Origin: Fidelibacterota bacterium
GTDB taxonomy: Bacteria; Fidelibacterota; Marinisomatia; Marinisomatales; TCS55
Length of the DNA stretch: 64,000 nt
Direction of reading: 5' to 3'
Assembly: GCA_029936965.1 (NCBI GenBank)
Contig: JAPYRG010000005.1
Coordinates: 48,731-112,730 of the forward strand
Numbering within the stretch: the first letter of the stretch is position 1; the number at the start of each line of letters is the position of its first letter. Below are positions 57,134 through 64,000 of this stretch, one piece after another. The translations under genes and the position numbers were made by a program. The notes beneath the pieces are model-generated. The model was given only the letters and a program-made list of their open reading frames with translations, made no database searches and was not told where the DNA came from.

Positions 57134-57349
57134 ATGCCAATGTATGACTATCAATGTGCGCATTGTGGACATTTGTTTGAGGAACTAGTTTTCTCAAGCT
57201 CTGTAGCAGATACAAAAATTATTTGTCCGGAGTGCCATAAGCAGGAAGCAAAAAGACAATTATCCGCTCCAGCAGTTGCTGTCGGAGGCGGGAGCTTCGA
57301 GGCGGCCTGTGAAAAGCCCGGATGTGGTACGCCAGCTGGATTTACGTGA
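57134..57349 (+). CDS. FmdB-family zinc ribbon protein
   Basis: A 71-residue protein from the ATG at 57134 (MPMYDYQCAHCGHLFEEL). A longer frame back to 57038 overlaps the amidase gene and adds a non-conserved sequence. Cys8, Cys11, Cys32 and Cys35 (CAHC and CPEC) form the FmdB/CxxC_CxxC_SSSS zinc ribbon. The Ser/Gly-rich C-terminus and the last CEKPGCGTP are also usual. The function of this family is not established; it was first seen as a regulator of formamidase genes, so its position after an amidase is noteworthy. Confidence 0.88.
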   Translation: MPMYDYQCAHCGHLFEELVFSSSVADTKIICPECHKQEAKRQLSAPAVAVGGGSFEAACEKPGCGTPAGFT

Positions 57350-57357
57350 GCAAATTA

Positions 57358-57378
57358 ATTTCTGCGGTCCGCAGAAAT
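57358..57378. terminator. Palindrome between converging genes
   Basis: A perfect 21-base inverted repeat (atttctgcgg, t, ccgcagaaat) lies 8 bases after the FmdB stop and 1 base before the stop of the Dus gene on the other strand. It fits a bidirectional terminator between converging genes, although neither side has a strong T-run. Confidence 0.6.
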
Positions 57379-57379
57379 C

Positions 57380-58372
57380 CTAGGCACTTTCTTTAAGATA
57401 TACACCCAAATTTTTCATTACATCCTGCAGAATTTCTTCCATTGCTTTTTGATCTTTTGCTGTGACGAGTTGCTGACGTAATGCAGCGGCACCTGCAAAG
57501 TTTTTAATATACCATCCAAAATGCTTGCGCATCATATTGGATCCTACAGTGGACCCCTTTGATTCTACCAATAACGCAAAGTGTCTTGAACAAGTCTCTA
57601 AACGTTCTTGAATCGTTGGTTCATCCGCTAAGGACCCTTTGGTAAGGTATGCGGAGAGCTGATTGAAGATCCATGGGTTGCCTAATGCGGCACGTCCAAC
57701 CATTACGGCATCACAGCCAGTTTCCATAAACATTCGCTGGGCATCTTCCGGCGTATGAATGTCTCCATTTCCAATAACAGGAATAGAAACTGATTCTTTA
57801 AGTAAACGTATTAAATTCCAGTCTGATAGTCCTTTGTAGCTTTGTTTAGTCGTCCTTGGGTGTAACGCAATGGCTTGTACTCCATGAGCCTCTAATCGCG
57901 GTCCTGCTTCTGGAATCACAATCGAATTCGCATCCCATCCAGCGCGCATTTTTACGGTAACGGGCACTTCTGGAACGGCTTCTACAACGGCAATGGTGCT
58001 ATCATCCATTAAGCATAAATCTCTAAGTGCGGCAGATCCGGCACCCTTTTTTGTCACTTTTGGAACAGGGCACCCGTAGTTAATATCTATCAGATCAGGC
58101 TGAAACATATCCACTACCATCCTGGCAGCTTGACCCATTACTTTTGGATCATCACCAAAAATTTGAATTCCTATGGGTCGTTCAAATTCCGTGAAACGAA
58201 TCATATCTAGGGTTTTTTCATTTTTGCGAATAATACCATGGGCGGAGACAAATTCAGAGTATACCATTCCTGCACCTTGTTCTTTACAAAGGATCCGAAA
58301 TGAATAGTCGGTCACTCCTGCCATGGGGGCTAAAAACACCGGATTTGATATATTTAAATGACCAATATGCAT
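57380..58372 (-). CDS. dusB: tRNA-dihydrouridine synthase
   Basis: A 330-residue FMN-dependent enzyme. The N-terminal NPVFLAPMAGVTDYSFRILCKE is diagnostic; the active-site Cys lies in INYGCPVPKVTKKGAGSAAL, FMN-binding GNGDIHTPEDA and VMVGRAALGNPW follow, and the helical C-terminal domain ends the protein. DusB type enzymes reduce uridines in the tRNA D-loop. Hand count of one sample line (57661-57720) gives 32 of 60 bases as G or C, compared with 13 of 60 in a tamB line (6721-6780). A 215-base gap separates its start from the next gene. Confidence 0.94.
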   Translation of the reverse strand: MHIGHLNISNPVFLAPMAGVTDYSFRILCKEQGAGMVYSEFVSAHGIIRKNEKTLDMIRFTEFERPIGIQIFGDDPKVMGQAARMVVDMFQPDLIDINYGCPVPKVTKKGAGSAALRDLCLMDDSTIAVVEAVPEVPVTVKMRAGWDANSIVIPEAGPRLEAHGVQAIALHPRTTKQSYKGLSDWNLIRLLKESVSIPVIGNGDIHTPEDAQRMFMETGCDAVMVGRAALGNPWIFNQLSAYLTKGSLADEPTIQERLETCSRHFALLVESKGSTVGSNMMRKHFGWYIKNFAGAAALRQQLVTAKDQKAMEEILQDVMKNLGVYLKESA

Positions 58373-58587
58373 AACTGATATAAGATTGAAAGGTCAATTT
58401 AATCACTTTTATGAATGAAAAAATAATTTAACTAAATAATAATATATTATGTAAATAGAGGTTCAATAATTTATAATAAAACGTGAATTTGAAAGTGCGA
58501 CTGATCACATTAATAATAAATGAATTGATTGACAATTCTTCAGTAAATACATTGAGAGCATATTTCCATTAAATACGGGAGGTTTTT

Positions 58588-61500
58588 ATGGGAAAATTTT
58601 ATAAATCTACTATCCTAACAATTTTAATCTCATTTTCTTTTGTTGATGCAGAACGTCCTGTAATTGACACTCAGTATAGCGATAATGAACTATTATCGTT
58701 ATCCAAAAAAGAAATTATTGCCCAGCATAGGCATTTGTATGATGACTATGTTGTTGAGGGAGAAGATCTCCCTATTGATCGCCTTATCGAAGGAGATCTA
58801 TACCCTATTTTGAAACGAAAAAAAGAATTAGAACAGACTAGCCAACTAGCCTCCCAAGTCTTTGGCTCTAACGGTACTGTTCGGTCTAACGATCTTGAAA
58901 TTATTTCTACTGGTGATTATTTACCTGTTACAAGAAATATAAACCGTTCCATTGATGATACGTTGATGTATTACCCTGCAGATGGATCCTGGGAATCCTA
59001 TTTCATTGGAAATCAAAACTTAGGCGATGTATTGATGACAGCTTTCCAAATGCCTGCAGATGGTACTATTAAAGGTCTAAATGTTCCAATAGCTCATTGG
59101 GGAACAGGTGACCAGGAAGTGACCATATCATTACATAAACTATCGTATCCAGTAGGTACTGATGGTCAAAATTATTCAACCGACTATGTTGATGGCAACG
59201 GATGGTTAGGCGGGTATGATATGGATGCAAATGGTCACATGTCTATTGAAGGTACTGATTATACTGCTGGAGGTACATCCGCTGTTTGTAGTGATCAAAG
59301 TGATACAGTTATCCCTTCTGCTCAAGACCCTTTAGGAACAACCGATGGAACCGGCCCTGCTGGCGTTCCAACAAAGGGTCTAGTATGGCCAGACGGTTTT
59401 ACAGAAGCAGTTCTAACACCTGATGCTAACCCAGCAGAAGCAAATAACTGGATTGCTACAGTTGATCTGGGTACAGAACCTACATTGGAAGCTGGCGATT
59501 GGGTTGGCGTTTTGGTGCAACTTACTGGTGATGGCGGCGGTGATGATGCAACTACTGGTTTTTATTATGAATCTGCTCAAGGATTAGATGATAATTGGGT
59601 AGGATTAAAGTTCTATGGAGAATGTGGTGGTACATCAGGAAATGGTGGCTGGCACATTCGTCAATGGATGTTCAACATGCAGCTTGCTATTGAATATGAT
59701 AACAGTCCACCACCCATTCATGTAGGTAGCGGAAACGTATATGGTAATTGGTCGGCGGATACCGTATTTGTGGATGGTGAAATTCATGTTGACAATAATC
59801 ATTCACTAACAATTCAAGAGGGCGTTACTGTCCTTTTTACCGGGCATTATCGTTTTGATATTTATGGTAATCTTACAGTAAATGGTTCCCGTACGGATTC
59901 AGTAAAGTTCACTTCATATAATCATGCTTCACCAAATAGTTGGCAAGGAATAAGGATTTATAATCATAATTGGGATAGAAGGCAAGTAACCAATATCAAT
60001 CATGCCATTATTGAAAATGGAGACAATGGAATTTATTACTATGGAAGTTCCTATCAAGACACAACACCATCCCATCATACATTAAGTAATAGTTTAATAC
60101 AATATAACCGAGGCGATGGAATTGGTAGTGATGGATTTTTTGAACAATTAACCATTGATAACTGTACGGTTACTCGTAATGGCTGGTGGAACTATGGTGT
60201 TGGTGTATGGATGGGTTGGGAAGCGACAAATGTAAGCTTGACGAATAGTACGATTACCCATAATGGGTATGAAGATGAAGGAAGTAATTTTAATTATGGT
60301 TTAAGAATTCATAGAGGTGCTAATAATATTTTAGTAGATAATAATATGATCCAGTACAACCAGCCTCAATATTATTCGAGTGATGCTGGAGGAGGTAGGG
60401 GAACTGGAATATATTGGTACGACGCAGAGGCAACTATAACAAATAACACCATTACAAATAATGGAAGTGAAGACTATAGTGATCCAAATGGTAATGAGGA
60501 TAATTGGAATAATTGGGGCATAAGAATTGCTCAAAATAGTGAATTCAACTATTTACCAGTATTTCAAAATAATATCATACACTCTAACGGGATACATGAA
60601 GTTTATTGTACACATTGGGATGATAACTGGTATGGAGTTGAGTTGGATTTTCGTAATAATGACTGGGGAGCGACTGTTAACGAAGAAATGACTAATGCAA
60701 CAAGCCACCCAGCCCCCATTTCGGTTTTTCATGACCAATTTGCTGATGGCGATGGATTACCATTGATCAATTATGCATGCTGGGAAGGCGCAGACTGTGG
60801 ATACACGGGTGATATTAGTTTCGCTAATTCCAGTGGAACAAACTATGATCTGGCGTTGCCTGCAAGCACGGAGACTCTGTTTATCCATGTCTATGATGAA
60901 GGAGATATTGGTGATGGAAATGAAGATACGGTGACAGTATATGTTACTTCGGATAGTGATAGTGATAATGAAGCAGTTGTTTGTGTGGGTACGGGAAGTT
61001 TATATGTTGGTAGTATTCCTATCAGCCTTAATGCTACTAGAGTCATGACAGAGGAAGAGGAAGAGGAATTGTATAACCAGTATGTCAATGAGGTTGCACA
61101 GCAGAATCCCGATTGGAGTGATTCAAGAGTTGAAGGATATGCGAGGCATCTATATAATAATGAATATCAACGCATGTATATTGAAGGAATTCGAGTTGAG
61201 AATCAACATGCACCTCGAAGTGATGGCTTGTTACAGGTGGGTCGAGGTGATCTGATAGTTTCAACGTATTACGATGCTGTAGGTGATTGGGGAGATGCAG
61301 ATACCTCGATGGCTCATATTGTATTTGGAGGTTATGAAGGAAGGCTGCATGGAACCTGGACGGCAGAAAATAGTCCCTATGTGGTTACGGGTTATTCCTA
61401 TGTTGGACCAAATGACACGTTAAATATTGGAGCAGGTACGGTAGTAAAATTTTTGAATAATACTTCCCTAAAAGTGGATGGAAATCTATGGGCTTTTGGT

Positions 61501-64000
61501 ACACAAACGGATTCAATAAAGTTTATTCCATATGGCGATGTGAATCCAAATGGACAATCATGGCGAGGATTAAATATTGATTATAACTATTATGAGTTTG
61601 ATGGTCATCAACGAGCCTTATTTGATTATTGTGTATTTAAAGATGCCCGAGAAGTTTATATCTATTTGGATAATCATGAAGATAATAATTCGGACAGTGT
61701 CGTTGTGCGCTTTAATCATTGCTTGGTTACCGAAAATGATCAATCAGGATTCTCAATCAGTTTCAATAGTCGCGAAAATCAGCACACTACAGGATATAGT
61801 GAAATCAAAATTTTAAACTCTACTATTGTAAAAAACAGAAATCATGGTATACATCTAAACAATGGATGGAATACTCCTTTATTAATTAACAATTGTATCA
61901 TTCATCATAATGGATCTTATGATGAAGGTAGTGAACATAATTGGGGTATATGGCTTGAATCTTCAGGGAATAATGTGGTGATAAATGATTGTGATATTCG
62001 ATATAACCAGTCGCAATGGTATGGCAATGATGATGTTGGTCAAGGACGTGGAAACGGTATTATGATGCGTTATTCAAATGCAATCGTAACCAATAATGTA
62101 ATTCGAGATAATGGAGATCCAGATTATTCAGATCAATGGAGAAACTCTGGTATATGGATGGAAGGAATGCATGGAGGGGAAAACCCAGTAATAAATAATA
62201 ATGAAATTTATGATAATGGTCCTGTTGAAGTTTGGGTTGATTGGGGAGATCGTGGGCATGAACTAAATCTTCGCTATAATGATTGGGGAACTGATATTAC
62301 TGCGGAAATGGAATCGGGAACCAATCCTCAAAACATTTCCATTTTTCAAGATTGGTATGATGATAATAATAGACCGTATATCAATTATTCATGCTATGAA
62401 GGAAATACAAGTTCCTGCGGTGATGGTGGAGATGTGCATTTTGCCAATGAAAGTGGCGGTCATTTAGATGACACCTACCGTTTATGGGATATTGAAAATG
62501 ATACAGATGTAGATAGTGTATTTGTTCATTTATATGATGCAGATCAGACCAATGCAACTAGTGTTTCCATTACGGTTACCAGTGAAACAGATACAACTGG
62601 GGAAACATTTGCTCTTGCTGCAACGGATTCTGCCGGATGGTTTTTTGGTGGCATTGGTTTTGCTTTAGAGTCAGCGCGGGCAATGACTTTGGAAGAAGAA
62701 GCCACGTTTATGGAAGACTTTGAACAGCAGCTTGCTGGCGAATATCCGGACAAGGATGAAGAAACAATTTCTCGTTTGGCTTCAGCGGAAGTAGCCCGTA
62801 TTCGGATGGAACGCAATCTTAGCGGACATAGAGTATATGTTCCTCTGGGGAATTTTTCCCGGGATGATAATGTCTTACAAGTGCGTACTGGAGATTTGCT
62901 ATATGCAACCTACAGTGATGCTTCGGATGATTGGGGTAGCGAAACGGATATTGTTGAAGATGTGGTATTTGGTGGCCTTGATGGAGGCTTGGAAGGACGT
63001 TTGACTGCTGCGAATAGTCCCTATGTTATTACAGGAGGCGTTCATGTAAGCAATCGTCTTCGAATTGATCCTGGCGTGACCATTAAGTTTTTTACATGGA
63101 CAAATATTGACGTGTATGATAATTCTTCTCTTATTGCGATAGGAACGGAAGAGGACAGTATCACATTTGAACGTCATGAATTATATATGAACCCAGGTGA
63201 TCATGTTTGGTATGGGATTCAGGAATACAACTGGTGCTGTAATGAAAATGATCGGGACACCTTAATATTAAAATATGTAAGTCTACATGATGCATCCGCC
63301 GGAGTAATGATTCGTGATTGGGAAGATAACAGTAGCGCTGTGGATCATGTTGAAATATCCAATAGTCGTTTTTCCCGTAATGGAAATGCTATTGAAATTC
63401 AAAAAGAAGATAATGGACATTCAGATATAATAATCAAAGATTCGGATATCTCGTGGAATGATAAAGGTTTTTATATTAGCGGTGGACGATACCGTGCAGA
63501 TGAAATTGTTATTGATAACTGCAATGTGATGCATAATGGACAAATGGATGAATGGGGTAATAGTAACTATGGTTTTGAAATCAGAGACGAGTCTAAGGCT
63601 ACCATCAAAGACAGCAGGATAATGTACAACCAGCCGCGTTATTTCTCCGAAGATGAGGGTGATGGTCGTGGAATTGGAATCTATATTCATCATGGACGTC
63701 CAACAATTATTGGAAATACGATTGCAGAAAATGGAGCGATGAATTTTAACAATGATAATGATCGTAATAATGGAATCTTTTTTGAAGGGATTTATGAGAA
63801 TTATAATGATATAACGATCAATCACAATAATATTTATAACAATGGTCCTTATGATGCGTATTTCAATTATGGATGTTGCCAGGATGATTCAGTAGATATG
63901 TCTCAAAATTATTGGGGAGAATTCACCACCAATGAAATTGAGTCTGGAGATAACCCTCAAAACTTGACCCGTATTTATGATCGATATGAAGTAGGAGAAA
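58588..64000 (+). CDS. Secreted multi-module right-handed parallel beta-helix protein (3' end missing)
   Basis: The frame is open from the ATG at 58588 to the window edge, 1,804 codons with no stop. A strong ribosome binding site (gggagg, 58577-58582) precedes it. A signal peptide (MGKFYKSTILTILISFSFVDA) is followed by a charged helical part and a beta-rich domain (about 60-370). From about residue 384, three diverged modules of roughly 540 residues follow, each a beta-helix repeat region rich in Asn-Asn-Gly turns and a capping motif (NDWG, INYxC, DxCG), then a beta-sandwich-like region and a Glu-rich helix. It is most likely exported; a C-terminal type IX sorting domain would be expected in this phylum but lies outside the window. 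Glycan binding, adhesion or carbohydrate breakdown are possible, not shown. Confidence 0.88.
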   Translation, partial: MGKFYKSTILTILISFSFVDAERPVIDTQYSDNELLSLSKKEIIAQHRHLYDDYVVEGEDLPIDRLIEGDLYPILKRKKELEQTSQLASQVFGSNGTVRSNDLEIISTGDYLPVTRNINRSIDDTLMYYPADGSWESYFIGNQNLGDVLMTAFQMPADGTIKGLNVPIAHWGTGDQEVTISLHKLSYPVGTDGQNYSTDYVDGNGWLGGYDMDANGHMSIEGTDYTAGGTSAVCSDQSDTVIPSAQDPLGTTDGTGPAGVPTKGLVWPDGFTEAVLTPDANPAEANNWIATVDLGTEPTLEAGDWVGVLVQLTGDGGGDDATTGFYYESAQGLDDNWVGLKFYGECGGTSGNGGWHIRQWMFNMQLAIEYDNSPPPIHVGSGNVYGNWSADTVFVDGEIHVDNNHSLTIQEGVTVLFTGHYRFDIYGNLTVNGSRTDSVKFTSYNHASPNSWQGIRIYNHNWDRRQVTNINHAIIENGDNGIYYYGSSYQDTTPSHHTLSNSLIQYNRGDGIGSDGFFEQLTIDNCTVTRNGWWNYGVGVWMGWEATNVSLTNSTITHNGYEDEGSNFNYGLRIHRGANNILVDNNMIQYNQPQYYSSDAGGGRGTGIYWYDAEATITNNTITNNGSEDYSDPNGNEDNWNNWGIRIAQNSEFNYLPVFQNNIIHSNGIHEVYCTHWDDNWYGVELDFRNNDWGATVNEEMTNATSHPAPISVFHDQFADGDGLPLINYACWEGADCGYTGDISFANSSGTNYDLALPASTETLFIHVYDEGDIGDGNEDTVTVYVTSDSDSDNEAVVCVGTGSLYVGSIPISLNATRVMTEEEEEELYNQYVNEVAQQNPDWSDSRVEGYARHLYNNEYQRMYIEGIRVENQHAPRSDGLLQVGRGDLIVSTYYDAVGDWGDADTSMAHIVFGGYEGRLHGTWTAENSPYVVTGYSYVGPNDTLNIGAGTVVKFLNNTSLKVDGNLWAFGTQTDSIKFIPYGDVNPNGQSWRGLNIDYNYYEFDGHQRALFDYCVFKDAREVYIYLDNHEDNNSDSVVVRFNHCLVTENDQSGFSISFNSRENQHTTGYSEIKILNSTIVKNRNHGIHLNNGWNTPLLINNCIIHHNGSYDEGSEHNWGIWLESSGNNVVINDCDIRYNQSQWYGNDDVGQGRGNGIMMRYSNAIVTNNVIRDNGDPDYSDQWRNSGIWMEGMHGGENPVINNNEIYDNGPVEVWVDWGDRGHELNLRYNDWGTDITAEMESGTNPQNISIFQDWYDDNNRPYINYSCYEGNTSSCGDGGDVHFANESGGHLDDTYRLWDIENDTDVDSVFVHLYDADQTNATSVSITVTSETDTTGETFALAATDSAGWFFGGIGFALESARAMTLEEEATFMEDFEQQLAGEYPDKDEETISRLASAEVARIRMERNLSGHRVYVPLGNFSRDDNVLQVRTGDLLYATYSDASDDWGSETDIVEDVVFGGLDGGLEGRLTAANSPYVITGGVHVSNRLRIDPGVTIKFFTWTNIDVYDNSSLIAIGTEEDSITFERHELYMNPGDHVWYGIQEYNWCCNENDRDTLILKYVSLHDASAGVMIRDWEDNSSAVDHVEISNSRFSRNGNAIEIQKEDNGHSDIIIKDSDISWNDKGFYISGGRYRADEIVIDNCNVMHNGQMDEWGNSNYGFEIRDESKATIKDSRIMYNQPRYFSEDEGDGRGIGIYIHHGRPTIIGNTIAENGAMNFNNDNDRNNGIFFEGIYENYNDITINHNNIYNNGPYDAYFNYGCCQDDSVDMSQNYWGEFTTNEIESGDNPQNLTRIYDRYEVGE
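59737..64000 (+). repeat. Three tandem beta-helix modules inside one gene
   Basis: Landmarks recur with a nearly constant spacing. The leader is VYGNWSADTVFV at 59737, EGRLHGTWTAENSPYVVTG at 61336 and EGRLTAANSPYVITG at 62992. IQYNQPQYY at 60349, IRYNQSQWY at 61996 and IMYNQPRYF at 63619 are 549 and 541 codons apart. The cap PISVF at about 60715, NISIF at 62332 and NLTRI at 63961 are about 539 and 543 codons apart. The copies are diverged at the DNA level, so the duplications are old. Confidence 0.88.

Noticed and set aside
57358..57378. Mobile-element end or attachment site
   Set aside because: The palindrome is single, has no flanking duplication, and sits between converging genes, which fits a terminator.
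58441..58500. tRNA-like ggttcaataat segment before the beta-helix gene
   Set aside because: No acceptor or anticodon stem can be drawn around it; AT-rich leader sequence only.
58588..64000. Several frames on both strands inside the large beta-helix gene, including reverse-strand frames of 60-134 codons
   Set aside because: They are shadows of one continuous frame with signal peptide, ribosome binding site and protein-level repeats.

Overview
This window looks like about 64 kb of chromosome from an AT-rich, Gram-negative bacterium of the FCB (Fibrobacteres-Chlorobi-Bacteroidetes) group, most plausibly a Marinimicrobia/SAR406-type or related marine lineage. The Gram-negative call rests on a LolD-type ATPase, a TamA/TamB-like pair, a phosphoheptose isomerase and several lipoproteins. 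The FCB call rests on a bacterial geranylgeranylglyceryl-phosphate synthase homologue, a fused FTCD-type histidine/folate enzyme, ClpC in a Gram-negative setting, and a secreted multi-module beta-helix protein. The placement comes from gene content only; no rRNA or tRNA gene was seen.

Layout. 1-31.6 kb (all plus strand): lolD (cut by the edge), clpC, a small membrane protein, dnaK, a tamB-like and a tamA/bamA-like gene, a TPR lipoprotein, a MoxR/DUF58/BatD-like trio, efp, accB-accC, gcvH, a GGGP synthase, gmhA, a Xer recombinase, a site-2 protease, ftcD, mutL and miaA. A pyrimidine operon pyrR-pyrB-pyrC follows, preceded by what looks like a PyrR-controlled attenuator, and then a translation operon rplM-rpsI-rpsB-tsf-pyrH-frr. 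31.6-35.7 kb (minus): a B12-dependent ribonucleotide reductase and a PqaA-type lipoprotein hydrolase. 35.8-40.3 kb (plus): a VOC protein, a phosphohexomutase, a polyprenyl synthase, a PGI/PMI-type isomerase and a DUF151 nuclease with a UVR motif.

40.3-55.5 kb (minus): the fatty-acid cluster DUF177-rpmF-plsX-fabH-fabD-fabG-acpP-fabF-rnc (rpmF encodes only 59 aa), an unrecognised membrane protein with a cysteine cluster, a SPOR lipoprotein, ndk, sucC-sucD, and an arginine-catabolic group (arginine deiminase, carbamate kinase, P5C dehydrogenase). 55.6-58.4 kb: an amidase, an FmdB-type zinc ribbon and a Dus enzyme, visibly less AT-rich than the first half. 58.6 kb to the end: one open frame of more than 1,800 codons for a secreted protein with three diverged copies of a roughly 540-residue beta-helix module, running off the edge.

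Most of the window is housekeeping. The points that stand out are the modular beta-helix protein, the PyrR hexaloop hairpin before pyrR, the GGGP synthase together with a short-chain-type prenyl synthase, a C2H2-like insertion in FTCD, and a ferredoxin-like Cys spacing in a membrane protein. I found no CRISPR array, transposase, prophage or recognisable defence system.
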